Assembly: GCF_008329585.1 (NCBI RefSeq)
Contig: NZ_NPKP01000004.1
Location: 310,001-374,000, forward strand
From: Mycolicibacterium sp. P9-22
GTDB lineage: Bacteria; Actinomycetota; Actinomycetes; Mycobacteriales; Mycobacteriaceae
Direction of reading: 5' to 3'
Length of the DNA: 64,000 bases
Positions 45,518 through 54,605 of this stretch are shown here, one piece after another. A model generated the notes under the pieces. That model worked only from the letters and a program-made list of their open reading frames with translations, had not been told where the DNA came from and ran no database searches. The first letter of the stretch is position 1; each line of letters opens with the position of its first letter. The position numbers were made by a program, and so were the translations under genes.

Positions 45518-47122
45518 ATGAATTCGCCTGTATTGCTGTCAGTTTCCGGACTCAGCGTCGAGTACACCACCCGGTCCGGTGTGCGCCCGGTGGTCCGGGA
45601 TGTGTCCCTCGATGTTCAGCAGGGCCGCGTGGTCGCCGTCGTCGGCCAGTCCGGGTCGGGTAAGTCCACCATCGCCCGGGCCGTCCAGGGGCTGCTGCCC
45701 GAGAACGGCCGCGTCACCGCGGGACAGATCACCATCGCCGGTACCGAGGTCACCGGACTGTCCGCGGGCGAATGGCGCGCACTGCGCGGCACGTCCATCG
45801 GATTCGTGCCGCAGGATCCGCTCGGTTCCCTCGATCCGCTGAAGCGGGTCGGCGACCAGGTCGCCGAGGTGCTGATCGTGCACCGCTTGGCCGGCAGGCG
45901 GGCGGCCCACCGCCGGGCTGTCGAACTGCTCGAGACCGTGGGCATCAAGGAACCCGCGCGGCGCGCCGCGGACTACCCGCATCAGCTCTCGGGCGGCCAG
46001 CTGCAACGCGTCCTCATCGCGATCGCGATTGCCGGTGATCCTGCCCTGCTGATCGCCGACGAACCGACCTCAGCCCTCGATGTCACTGTCCAGCAACGGA
46101 TCCTCAATCTGCTGGATGAGCTGCGCCGCGACCGCGGCCTCGGGGTCGTGTTCATCACCCACGATCTCGCGCTGGCCGAACACCACAGCGACAGCGTCGT
46201 GGTGCTGCACGAGGGTCACGTTCGTGAGGCCGGCCCGACGACGACCGTGCTGATCAACCCGCAGGCCGAGTACACCCGCCAGCTCATCGCCGACGCCCCC
46301 GCGCTCTCCCCCGACAAGTACGCGCGGGCCGCCGAGGCACCCGCCGGCGAACCGATACTGCAGGTGACCGATCTGGTGAAACGCTACGGCGACACCCCGG
46401 TGCTCGACGGTGTGTCCCTGAAGGTCCAGCGCGGCACCATCCACGCACTTGTCGGCGAATCGGGGTCGGGCAAGACCACCGCGGCCCGGGTACTCGCCGG
46501 TCTCACCACGTTCGACGCCGGACAGGTACGCGTCGACGGCGTCGTCCGGGAACCGCATCGCGCGCTGGACAGGGCCAGGCAGCGGGCACAGGCGCGCATC
46601 CTGCAGATGGTCCATCAGAATCCGCTGGCCTCGCTGGACCCACGGTTCACCATCGGGGAAGCCATCGCAGAACCGTTGCGGATCAACCGCATCGGCTCCC
46701 GGGCGGATCGCCGCCTCGAGGTCACTCGGGCGCTCGACCGGGTCGGCCTGCCTGCGTCGCTCGCCGAGCGCAAGCCGGGCGAGATCTCCGGCGGGCAGCG
46801 CCAGCGGGTCGTGCTGGCCCGGGCGCTGGTGCTCAGCCCACCCATCCTGGTGCTCGACGAACCCACCTCCGCGCTCGATGTCACCGTGCAGGCGCAGGTG
46901 GTGGATCTGCTCATCGAGCTGCAACGCGACCTCGGCCTGTCCTACCTCTTCATCTCGCATGACCTGAGCCTGATCCGCCAGATCGCCGATCAGGTCAGTG
47001 TGCTCGAGCACGGCCGACTCGTGGAGACGGGACCGGTCTCACACGTGTTCGCCGCACCGTCGGCGCCCTACACCCAGCGCCTGCTCGACGCGGTGCCCGG
47101 CGCACCGGCCCGGGCCGCATGA
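45518..47122 (+). CDS. Fused dual ABC ATPase of the importer (DppD-DppF type)
   Basis: 534 residues with two ABC domains in one chain. Domain 1: Walker A GQSGSGKST (43-51), signature LSGGQLQRV, Walker B ALLIADEP. Domain 2: Walker A GESGSGKTT (313-321), signature ISGGQRQRV, Walker B PILVLDEP. Both are intact, so both sites can hydrolyse ATP. The fusion replaces the usual separate DppD and DppF. Only one internal Met and no Cys are present. It lacks the C-terminal iron-sulfur Cys cluster seen in many oligopeptide ATPases, which fits sulfur economy. The stop overlaps the binding-protein start as ATGA. Confidence 0.94.
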   Translation: MNSPVLLSVSGLSVEYTTRSGVRPVVRDVSLDVQQGRVVAVVGQSGSGKSTIARAVQGLLPENGRVTAGQITIAGTEVTGLSAGEWRALRGTSIGFVPQDPLGSLDPLKRVGDQVAEVLIVHRLAGRRAAHRRAVELLETVGIKEPARRAADYPHQLSGGQLQRVLIAIAIAGDPALLIADEPTSALDVTVQQRILNLLDELRRDRGLGVVFITHDLALAEHHSDSVVVLHEGHVREAGPTTTVLINPQAEYTRQLIADAPALSPDKYARAAEAPAGEPILQVTDLVKRYGDTPVLDGVSLKVQRGTIHALVGESGSGKTTAARVLAGLTTFDAGQVRVDGVVREPHRALDRARQRAQARILQMVHQNPLASLDPRFTIGEAIAEPLRINRIGSRADRRLEVTRALDRVGLPASLAERKPGEISGGQRQRVVLARALVLSPPILVLDEPTSALDVTVQAQVVDLLIELQRDLGLSYLFISHDLSLIRQIADQVSVLEHGRLVETGPVSHVFAAPSAPYTQRLLDAVPGAPARAA

Positions 47123-48750
47123 CCGGCCTGCGCCGCGCGGCCGTCGTCCTGCTGGCCGCGCTGCTGACCGCGTGCAGTTCCGGGGAGTCCGCACCGCCAC
47201 CCGCAGGCGGTGCCCGCGGTGGCCACCTGACCTATCTTGATGCCGAAGCCCCGGCCTCCCTGCAGATCCAGGTCAGCTACTGGCAGAACAGCCTGTTGAA
47301 GGACCAGATGCTGGACCGGCTGGTCTACCAGGACCCCAAGACCTTCGACTACGTGCCGTGGATCGCCGAGAAGTGGACAGTCGACGATGCACATCTGGTG
47401 TACGAGTTCACCATTCGCGACGGGGTGACCTACAGCAACGGTCAGCCGCTGAACGCCGAATCGGTGCGCCGCAACCTGCAATGGCAGGCCAACGGCGACA
47501 AGGACAAGGGCATCACCCGCAACAACTACTTCCCGAAGATCGCCTCGGTCACCGCGGACAACGAACGCCGCACCGTGCGGGTGACACTCCCCGAACCGTA
47601 TGCGCCCTTCATCGCGGTGCTCTCACTGAACACCGCGGGCCTGGTCGCCGATGCCACCATCGACGCCAGCAAGGAAACCCAGTCCGTCGTCACGAATCTG
47701 ATCGGCTCCGGACCGTTCTACGCGGAGTCCCAGATCCCCGACAAGCAGATCGTGCTCGCCAAGCGCCGCGGCTACGACTGGGCGCCGGCCACCGCACCGC
47801 ATCAGGGTGAGGCCTACCTGGACAGCATCACCGTCATCCCGGTGACCGAGGACAGTGTCCGGGTCGGGGCGCTGCGCGCCGGCCAGGCCGACGCCATCCG
47901 CTACTCACAACCGCCCGACGAACGGCTGCTGGACCGCGAAGGCTTCGATGTGCGCGGGTTGCGCACCCCCGGCCTGGCCAACACCCTCGACATCAGGCAG
48001 AGCGCGCCGAACATGGCGGATGTCAACGTCCGCAAGGCCATCGGGTTCGGCATCGACCGCGGTGAGATTCTGCGGACGCTCTACACCGAGAACTGGCAAC
48101 CGGCCCAGAACATCGTGACCAAGAACTTCCCGGGCTACACCGACCGCAGCGATGCCGTCCGTTATGACCCGGCAGAGGCGGTGCGGCGGCTGGAGGCCTC
48201 GGGCTGGACCGAGGTCGACGGCGAGGGATACCGCGTCAAGCACGGTGCGCAGCTGTCGGCGCTGATCTATGTCGACGTCTACGACCACACCGCCAAGCCG
48301 ATGTACGAACTCATCCAGCGCCAGCTCAAGCGCATCGGGATCAAGCTGGTGATCCGCCAGACCGATTTCGCGAACTACCCCACGGCCAGCATCGAGGATT
48401 CGGTGGCGCTGCGGCGCAACGGGTGGCCGACGGCCGACCCCGTCAGGCTGTGGCAGAACTACGGTAGCGACGGTGGGGACCTGTACGCGCTCGACGGCGC
48501 CGATCCCACCATCGATCGGCTGCTGGATGCCCAGATATCGGCCACCGACCCGCGGCAACGCCTGAAACTGCTGCAGGAGTACAACAACTACGTCATCGAC
48601 AATGCGTACTCGGTGCCGCTACTGGAGGACACCCAGATCTTCGCGGTGGCGCCGCGGGTTCAGGGATTCGCGAATGCCGCCAACTCGGTGCCGTGGTTCT
48701 ACGGCGCCTGGATCGATGACTCGCACACGCTCACCACGGGAAAGGACTGA
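47119..48750 (+). CDS. Substrate-binding lipoprotein of the ABC importer (family 5)
   Basis: 543 residues. Signal peptide of residues 1-18 with lipobox LLTAC, so it is anchored outside the membrane by the Cys19 lipid. The mature part is a DppA/OppA-like family 5 protein: YEFTIRDGVTYSNGQPLNAESV, NVRKAIGFGIDRGEIL and LLQEYNNYVIDNAYSVPLL are typical blocks. The lipobox Cys is the only Cys, and only three internal Met occur. It captures the ligand of the importer. In this context a sulfur-containing compound is more likely than a peptide, but this is inference. Confidence 0.92.
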   Translation: MTGLRRAAVVLLAALLTACSSGESAPPPAGGARGGHLTYLDAEAPASLQIQVSYWQNSLLKDQMLDRLVYQDPKTFDYVPWIAEKWTVDDAHLVYEFTIRDGVTYSNGQPLNAESVRRNLQWQANGDKDKGITRNNYFPKIASVTADNERRTVRVTLPEPYAPFIAVLSLNTAGLVADATIDASKETQSVVTNLIGSGPFYAESQIPDKQIVLAKRRGYDWAPATAPHQGEAYLDSITVIPVTEDSVRVGALRAGQADAIRYSQPPDERLLDREGFDVRGLRTPGLANTLDIRQSAPNMADVNVRKAIGFGIDRGEILRTLYTENWQPAQNIVTKNFPGYTDRSDAVRYDPAEAVRRLEASGWTEVDGEGYRVKHGAQLSALIYVDVYDHTAKPMYELIQRQLKRIGIKLVIRQTDFANYPTASIEDSVALRRNGWPTADPVRLWQNYGSDGGDLYALDGADPTIDRLLDAQISATDPRQRLKLLQEYNNYVIDNAYSVPLLEDTQIFAVAPRVQGFANAANSVPWFYGAWIDDSHTLTTGKD

Positions 48751-48754
48751 TCCG

Positions 48755-49969
48755 TTGACCACCGAATCCGTACTGAACGGCACAGCCGTGTCACATGCCG
48801 CCGATCTGCAGGATGTGCTCGACGCCATCGCCGCCGACTACCGCCGCAGGCTCGGCGACGGTGGCCACCAGCCGCCGAGTTTCGGCCTGCAGCTGGTCCG
48901 GGAGCACCGGCTGGGCGCCGTACGCCTGGCCGCCGAGCACGGCGGCGCCGGATTCACCGTGCCCGAGTTCTTCGCGTTCGTCATCTCGCTGGCCGAGGCC
49001 GATCCCGACCTGGCGCATATCCTGCGCGTGCACTACGCCCAGACCGAGGAACTGCAGCGGGTCACCCACCGGGGCACCTCGGACCGGTGGCTGGCGGTCA
49101 TCTCCGACGGAAAACTGCTCGGGGGCACCAACTCCGAGCTCAGCAGCGCTCGGGTGGGTGGGCAGAGCTATGACACCAAACTGGTGCGCACCGCCGACGG
49201 GCTGCGGTTGACCGGCCGCAAGTTCTACAGCACCGGCGCCCAGTTCTCGGATCGCCTGCGGGTCAGCGCCGAGAACGAGGACGGTACGCCCATCGGAGTG
49301 GTGATCCCGGTGGACCGCCCCGGGGTGGTACACGCCGATGACTGGGACGGTATCGGGCAGCGGCACACCGGCAGCGGCACCACTCTGTTCGAAGATGTCG
49401 TGGTCGGGGACGACGAGGTCGTGCACCTCGGTACCGATATCGGGATCGACCGGTCACGCGGCGCGCTGGTCCAGCTCTACCTGCACGCCATCGCCGCCGG
49501 CATTCTGCGTGCCGTCACCACCGACGCCGCCGGCGTGGTGCGCGACCGGCACCGCACCTACACCTTCGCCGCCGCGGACAAGCCCTCCCAGGATCCCCAG
49601 CTTCTGGAGATCGTCGGCGAGATCGACGCGGTCGCTTACGCCGCGGAGGCCTTGGTGCTCAGTGCGGCAGCCGAACTCGCGCCGGCGCTGGCCGCGGGCC
49701 GGGCGACCGGTATCGACGCCAAGCTGGAGACCAAGGCGTCGGTGGCGGCGGCTCGGGTGAAGGTGGCGATCGAGGAGCCCGCGCTGCGGGCGGCCTCACG
49801 TCTTTTCGATGTCGGTGGCGCCTCCTCGGTGCGGTCGTCGGCGCATCTGGACCGGCACTGGCGCAATCTGCGGACCCTGTTCTCACACAACCCGACCGTG
49901 TACAAGGCCCGGGTGCTCGGTGATATCGCGGTCAACGGTGCCGATCTGCCCAACACCGGGTTCTTCTGA
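48755..49969 (+). CDS. Acyl-CoA-dehydrogenase-fold flavin monooxygenase (DszC/SfnC-like)
   Basis: About 404 residues. The acyl-CoA dehydrogenase fold is visible (LGAVRLAAEHGGAGFTVPEFF, GTNSELSSARVGG, DRHWRNLRTLFSHNP). The HWRNLRTxxxHNP ending is the mark of the DszC/SfnC/TdsC monooxygenase branch, not of fatty-acid enzymes. Such proteins use FMNH2 to oxidise sulfides, sulfones or related compounds. It contains no Met after the initiator and no Cys. TTG 48755 with AAAGGA upstream is the proposed start; GTG 48788 is an alternative. Last gene of the importer operon, followed by a strong terminator. Confidence 0.87.
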   Translation: MTTESVLNGTAVSHAADLQDVLDAIAADYRRRLGDGGHQPPSFGLQLVREHRLGAVRLAAEHGGAGFTVPEFFAFVISLAEADPDLAHILRVHYAQTEELQRVTHRGTSDRWLAVISDGKLLGGTNSELSSARVGGQSYDTKLVRTADGLRLTGRKFYSTGAQFSDRLRVSAENEDGTPIGVVIPVDRPGVVHADDWDGIGQRHTGSGTTLFEDVVVGDDEVVHLGTDIGIDRSRGALVQLYLHAIAAGILRAVTTDAAGVVRDRHRTYTFAAADKPSQDPQLLEIVGEIDAVAYAAEALVLSAAAELAPALAAGRATGIDAKLETKASVAAARVKVAIEEPALRAASRLFDVGGASSVRSSAHLDRHWRNLRTLFSHNPTVYKARVLGDIAVNGADLPNTGFF

Positions 49970-49981
49970 GCCGACCGAAAA

Positions 49982-50010
49982 GCCGGCCCCGACATTGCGT
50001 CGGGGCCGGC
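49982..50010. terminator. Strong bidirectional Rho-independent terminator
   Basis: Perfect 12-bp stem GCCGGCCCCGAC / GTCGGGGCCGGC with the 5-base loop ATTGC. On the plus strand it is followed by TCTTTC, on the minus strand by TTTT. It lies 12 bp after the monooxygenase stop and 14 bp after the convergent aldo/keto reductase stop, so it ends both transcripts. Confidence 0.9.
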
Positions 50011-50024
50011 TCTTTCGTGATCCG

Positions 50025-51038
50025 TCACGCCGAGGTGGCACCGGCCAAGGGAGCCTCGGTGCCCAGATTCTCGGGCCGGATGGACCGATGGCCGGCCACC
50101 TGTGCCGCGATCGCATCCAAACGCTGCAGCTGCGTCTCGTCGAGCGCCACCGATACCGCGCCCACGTTCTCGCGCAGATATTCCACGTGGCGGGTACCCG
50201 GGATGGGCACCACGTCCTGACCGCGGGAGAGCACCCAGGCCAATGCGACCTGGCCGGGCTGCACCCCGATCTCGGCGGCGATGGTCGCGACGGCGTCGGC
50301 CAGTGCGCGGTTGTGGTCGAAGGCGTCGGCACCGAAACGCGGGTGCCTGAGCTGGATACCGGAGACGTCATCACGGGAACGCACCCGGCCGGTGAGCCAG
50401 CCCCGGCCCAGCGGGGAATACGGCACGATACCGATACCGAGTTCACGGGCGACCGGAATGGTGTCGCTCTCGATATCCCTTGTGAAGATCGACCATTCGT
50501 TCTGCACCGCGGCGATCGGGTGCACGGCGTGCGCGCGACGCAGGGTCTGCGGGCCGGGTTCGGACAGACCGATGTGCCGGACCTTGCCTGCACTGACCAG
50601 ATCGGCCAGCGCTCCGACCGTCTCCTCGATGGGCACCTGCGGATCGACTCGGTGCTGGTAGTACAGATCGACGTGGTCGATCCCCAGCCGCCGCAACGAC
50701 CCCTCGATGGCGCTGCGCACGTATTCCGGTCTGCCGTCGAGCGCCCGGGCGTCCGGGTTGGTGTCCCGATCCAGGGCGTTGCCGAACTTGGTGGCGATCA
50801 CCAGCGAGTCCCGGCGTCCCCGGATGGCCCGGCCGAGCAACTGCTCGCTGAACTCCGGCCCGTAGACATCGGCGGTGTCGAACAACGTGACCCCGAGGTC
50901 GATGGCCGCATCGACGAGATCGGTGGCCTGCTTCTCATCGGCGGGCCCGGCCGAGGTGCGAAAGCTCATGAATCCCAGACCGATCGCCGAGACCTCGGGT
51001 CCGTCGGCGCCGAGCCTGCGGGCGGGAAGGGTGGTCAT
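50025..51038 (-). CDS. Aldo/keto reductase
   Basis: 337 residues, NADPH-dependent TIM-barrel reductase of the AKR13-like group. Catalytic tetrad: Asp54, Tyr59, Lys84 and His129. NADPH-binding end: PIPGTRHVEYLRENVGA. Normal relatives begin with GLGCMGMS; here it is GLGFMSF, so the Cys and one Met are replaced. One internal Met, no Cys. The ATG at 51038 is preceded by AAGGAG. It may reduce the aldehyde or ketone that remains after oxidative C-S cleavage (inference). Follows the TauD-like gene by 26 bp. Confidence 0.9.
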   Translation of the reverse strand: MTTLPARRLGADGPEVSAIGLGFMSFRTSAGPADEKQATDLVDAAIDLGVTLFDTADVYGPEFSEQLLGRAIRGRRDSLVIATKFGNALDRDTNPDARALDGRPEYVRSAIEGSLRRLGIDHVDLYYQHRVDPQVPIEETVGALADLVSAGKVRHIGLSEPGPQTLRRAHAVHPIAAVQNEWSIFTRDIESDTIPVARELGIGIVPYSPLGRGWLTGRVRSRDDVSGIQLRHPRFGADAFDHNRALADAVATIAAEIGVQPGQVALAWVLSRGQDVVPIPGTRHVEYLRENVGAVSVALDETQLQRLDAIAAQVAGHRSIRPENLGTEAPLAGATSA

Positions 51039-51064
51039 TCGATTCTCCTTGTGGTGGATGGGGG

Positions 51065-52006
51065 TCAGGACCCGAAGAACGGCTCGCCGGAGACCGCCTC
51101 GGACTCGCGGCCGTCGACACCCCTGGGCACGTCGCCTTCGAGGGTCACCCGGTAGAGCACGCGGTCGTAGTCGAGATGGCCGGCGTCCGGGATCGCGAGA
51201 TGGGCGGTGGCCCGGTTGTCCCAGAACGCGATGCTTCCCGGGGCCCAGCGGAATCGCACCGTGTACTCGGTGCGGGTTGCTTCCTCCCACAGCAGTTTCA
51301 GGATCGATTCGCTCTGCGTGGGCGAATAGCCACGGATCTTGCGTGCTCCCCTGGTGAATCCCGGGCTGACGAACAACGCGCGCTCGCCGGTCACCGGATG
51401 CACCCGCACCGCCGGGTGATACGACACCAGATTCGCCTCGAGGACCTTGCGCTCGCGTTGGCTGCCCGCCGCCGCGCGGCTGTTGAACTGATGCTTGATG
51501 TCGAGTTTGTCCGCGAACTCTCGCAGGTCCTTGGGCAGATTCTCGTACGCCGCAACGAGGTTCGTCCATGCGGTGTCCCCACCGTAGGCCGGCAGGATGT
51601 GCGCCCGCAGGATCGAGGCGGCAGGCGGGTTGATCAGCGCGGTGACATCGGTGTGCCAGCTGTTGTCATACGAGGTCCGCTTGCGGCCCAGCGTGCGCTC
51701 GTATCGGCGGCTGTCGATCGGCAGGATCTCCGGGAAGCCTTCCGGCGGATCCTCCTCGTGCGGATGGGCCGGTGTCACCTTGCCGAAGTGGCGGGCGAAC
51801 GCGATCTGCTCGGCGTGCCCGATTTCCTGGTCGCGGAAGAAGATCACCTTGTAGGTGTGCAACGCATTGCGGATCTCGTCGACGACGGCCGGCTCCAGTG
51901 TGTGCCGCAGGTCGACGCCGCGAATCTCGGCGCCGATGTAGCCGGCCAGTGGTTCGATATCGAGTCCGGTGTCGGTGAGTAGGCGATTGTCGGCAAGGTC
52001 TGTCAT
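51065..52006 (-). CDS. TauD-family 2-oxoglutarate-dependent dioxygenase
   Basis: 313 residues. The Fe(II) facial triad is His118 and Asp120 in SWHTD and distal His269 in NRATAHLAI; the Arg of YDRVLYRVTL binds 2-oxoglutarate. The family includes taurine dioxygenase and alkylsulfatase AtsK, which release sulfite or sulfate from sulfonates and sulfate esters. No Met after the start and no Cys. It is divergent from the LysR gene across 277 bp and followed by the aldo/keto reductase, so the pair is probably activated by that regulator. The exact substrate is unknown. Confidence 0.92.
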   Translation of the reverse strand: MTDLADNRLLTDTGLDIEPLAGYIGAEIRGVDLRHTLEPAVVDEIRNALHTYKVIFFRDQEIGHAEQIAFARHFGKVTPAHPHEEDPPEGFPEILPIDSRRYERTLGRKRTSYDNSWHTDVTALINPPAASILRAHILPAYGGDTAWTNLVAAYENLPKDLREFADKLDIKHQFNSRAAAGSQRERKVLEANLVSYHPAVRVHPVTGERALFVSPGFTRGARKIRGYSPTQSESILKLLWEEATRTEYTVRFRWAPGSIAFWDNRATAHLAIPDAGHLDYDRVLYRVTLEGDVPRGVDGRESEAVSGEPFFGS

Positions 52007-52092
52007 GGCTCAACTTTCGAATTCCGCCGCCCGTCGAACAAGCGTGTTTGGCTACCGGAACCATTCAGCTCGGCTTAAGGCCGGATGCCCAG

Positions 52093-52120
52093 AATTACAT
52101 TTGCACTGATTTGAGAAAAG
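52093..52120. promoter_or_regulatory. AT-rich patch in the TauD-LysR divergent region
   Basis: In the 277-bp gap between TauD (start 52006) and LysR (start 52284) this stretch is strikingly A/T rich compared with its surroundings. LysR-type activators of sulfur genes bind AT-rich sites with poor symmetry. I see no clean palindrome; a palindromic CTTAAG lies just upstream near 52073. Proposed as the regulator target only on position and composition. Confidence 0.35.
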
Positions 52121-52283
52121 GTTGCGGCGTAATCCCAGTTCAAAGCTCTGCCTCCGGCGTGCTTCACCGCGACGGGCACCGACCGGACGATTCGGCTGCG
52201 ATCATGGACAGCGTGAACTGTTGTCCCTGACATCTCTCCCAGCCCGAGAAATCTTGTCCCGGCAGCCGCCGCAGGGGGTTCTG

Positions 52284-53207
52284 ATGCTCGATCTACGCCG
52301 AATGATGTTGTTGTCCGATCTGGCTGACCTCGGCTCGGTGACCGCCGTCGCCGAACGTCGCAGCATCACCAGCTCGGCTGTCTCGCAACAGCTTCGCGTC
52401 CTCGAGGAGGAGGCCGGCGCGGTGCTGTTCCGCCGGGAAGGCAGAACATTGGGGCTCACCCGCAGCGGACAGGTGCTCGCCGAACATGTTCGCCGGGTGC
52501 TCGTCGCGGTCGACGAGGCCATGAGTGCGGTGGCCGAGACCCGTGATCGGGTCTCCGGGCGGGTCGCCATCGCGACATTCAACATGGGGCTGCCGATGCT
52601 CGCCGCGCCGACCATGCGCCGACTCAGCATCGCCGAACCCGATCTGCGTGTCGAGGTTCAGCAGGAGACCAGTACCGCCGCCCTGCGACTGCTGCGTCAG
52701 GGTGAGGTCGATATCGCGCTGACCTGTCGGTACGACTTCGTCGGCGAGGAGTCGCTCGGCGGGCTTTCGGCCGAACCGCTGTTGGACGAGCCCCTCGTGC
52801 TGCTGGCGCCGAAGTCATCGCATCTGAAGATCCGCAAACACGGGCTCTCGGCACTGGCCAACGGGCCCTGGGTGACCGGGCCGCAGAACTCCGGGCTCGG
52901 GGTGGCGGTGATGCGTGCCGGTGCGAGCGCGGGTTTCACCCCGCAGGTCAAGCACCGGCTGATCGGCGCCCAGAACATCTGCGACCTCGCCGCAACCGAA
53001 ATCGCCTCGGCCATCGTGCCCCGGTTGTCGATACCCGCGGCATTGGAGGGGCTGATCGTTCCAGAGCTGCAGGTGGGTGGACGCACCATCAGCGCCATCG
53101 TGCGCGACGGCAGGCAGCGCGATCCCAATATCGCGCTGATCCTGAAGACCCTGCACGCGGTCGCCGATGGGGCGCTGCCGGCCGAACAGCTTGATGTCGC
53201 TTCCTGA
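52284..53207 (+). CDS. LysR family transcriptional regulator of the sulfur island
   Basis: 307 residues. N-terminal winged helix (1-60): LSDLADLGSVTAVAERRSITSSAVSQQLRVLE contains the recognition helix. C-terminal periplasmic-binding-protein-like effector domain (90-295). The ATG at 52284 is preceded by AGGGGG. Unlike neighbouring enzymes it has many Met and several Cys residues, as expected for a protein made in small amounts. It lies between the TauD-reductase pair and the monooxygenase-FAD-SDR operon, so it may act on both. The effector could be sulfate, adenosine phosphosulfate or a substrate. Confidence 0.9.
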   Translation: MLDLRRMMLLSDLADLGSVTAVAERRSITSSAVSQQLRVLEEEAGAVLFRREGRTLGLTRSGQVLAEHVRRVLVAVDEAMSAVAETRDRVSGRVAIATFNMGLPMLAAPTMRRLSIAEPDLRVEVQQETSTAALRLLRQGEVDIALTCRYDFVGEESLGGLSAEPLLDEPLVLLAPKSSHLKIRKHGLSALANGPWVTGPQNSGLGVAVMRAGASAGFTPQVKHRLIGAQNICDLAATEIASAIVPRLSIPAALEGLIVPELQVGGRTISAIVRDGRQRDPNIALILKTLHAVADGALPAEQLDVAS

Positions 53208-53267
53208 TTCACGACAAGCGCAATCGCTCTGCAGCATTCTCGTAGCCGAAGCAGGAGGTCCTATTTC

Positions 53268-54605
53268 GTGGGTGAACGTCAGCTCCATCTGAATGCGTTC
53301 CTGATGAGTACCGGGCACCATGAGGCTTCGTGGCGGCTTCCGGAGAGCAACCCGTTCGCGGCGACCGATGTGGCGCACTACGCGGAACTCGCCAGGATCG
53401 CCGAACGCGGCACCTTCGATTCGCTGTTCCTGGCCGACAGCCCGCAACTCAACGGGGATGTCGGGCGGCGTCCGCTCGGCGTGCTGGAACCGTTGACATT
53501 GTTGACCGCGCTGGTGGCGGTGACCGAACGGATCGGGCTCATCGCCACCGCGTCGACGTCGTACAACTCCCCCTACAATCTGGCCCGCCGGTTCGCCTCC
53601 CTCGACCACGTGAGCGGCGGGCGCGCCGGCTGGAACATCGTCACCACCGCGACGGTGGACGCCGCGCGCAACTTCGGGCTCGACGATCTGCCCGACCACG
53701 CATCCCGTTATGCCCGGGCCGAGGAGTTCGTGCACGTCGCCCGCAAGCTCTGGGACAGCTGGGAAGACGACACGGTGGTCGCCGACAAGGCCACCGGCCA
53801 ATGGGGTGATCAGTCCAAGATCCATCCCGCCGGACATCGTGGCGAGTTCTTCTCGGTGCAGGGCGCGCTGAACATCCCGCGTTCACCGCAGGGCTATCCC
53901 CTGCTGGTGCAGGCCGGGTCGTCAGAAGACGGAAAGACGTTGGCCGCCAAGCATGCCGAGGCGGTCTTCACCGCCCAGCAGACGCTCCACGAGGCACGTG
54001 CCTTCTACACCGACCTCAAGAAGCGTGCCGCCGCACACGGCCGCGACCCGGAGACCGTCAAGATCCTGCCCGGCATCGTCCCGGTCATCGGCAGTACCGA
54101 GGCCGAGGCCGCCGCCAAGGACCGCGAACTCGATGCCGCGATCGTGCCCACCTATGCGCATCAGCAGCTCGCCACCACCTTGCGGATACCGCTCGAGCAG
54201 CTTGCACTCGACGAGCAGCTGCCCGCGGAGCTACTGCCCGAGGACGCCATCGAGGGCGCCAAGAGCCGCTACACGCTGATCGTGGAATTGGCCCGGCGAG
54301 AACACCTCACGGTGCGGGAGTTGATCGGGCGGCTCGGTGGCGGGCGCGGCCACCGCACCTTCACCGGTACCCCCGAACAGGTGGCCGACACCATAGAGGA
54401 GTGGTTCCGCGGCGGAGTCGCCGACGGATTCAACATCATGCCTGCGCTGTTGCCCTCCGGCCTTGCGGCCTTCGTCGATCACGTGGTGCCGATCCTGCGG
54501 TCGCGGGGCCTGTTCCGCACCGAGTACACGGCCACGACGCTGCGCGGCCACTACGGGCTGCAGCGGCCCGCGAACTCCAACCTCTTGGCCGCGGCGGCAC
54601 GATGA
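53268..54605 (+). CDS. Luciferase-like flavin monooxygenase (NtaA/SnaA/DszA family) C
   Basis: 445 residues. Same family as gene A: QLHLNAFLMSTGHHEASWR, RIAERGTFDSLFLADSPQ, GGRAGWNIVTTATVDAARNFG, SPQGYPLLVQAGSSEDGKTLA and VPILRSRGLFRTEYTATTLRGHYG. The GTG start is preceded by GCAGGAGG. Only two internal Met and no Cys. Located 60 bp after the LysR gene; its stop overlaps the FAD oxidoreductase start as ATGA. It probably cleaves a C-S or C-N bond with FMNH2 supplied from elsewhere. Confidence 0.92.
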   Translation: MGERQLHLNAFLMSTGHHEASWRLPESNPFAATDVAHYAELARIAERGTFDSLFLADSPQLNGDVGRRPLGVLEPLTLLTALVAVTERIGLIATASTSYNSPYNLARRFASLDHVSGGRAGWNIVTTATVDAARNFGLDDLPDHASRYARAEEFVHVARKLWDSWEDDTVVADKATGQWGDQSKIHPAGHRGEFFSVQGALNIPRSPQGYPLLVQAGSSEDGKTLAAKHAEAVFTAQQTLHEARAFYTDLKKRAAAHGRDPETVKILPGIVPVIGSTEAEAAAKDRELDAAIVPTYAHQQLATTLRIPLEQLALDEQLPAELLPEDAIEGAKSRYTLIVELARREHLTVRELIGRLGGGRGHRTFTGTPEQVADTIEEWFRGGVADGFNIMPALLPSGLAAFVDHVVPILRSRGLFRTEYTATTLRGHYGLQRPANSNLLAAAAR

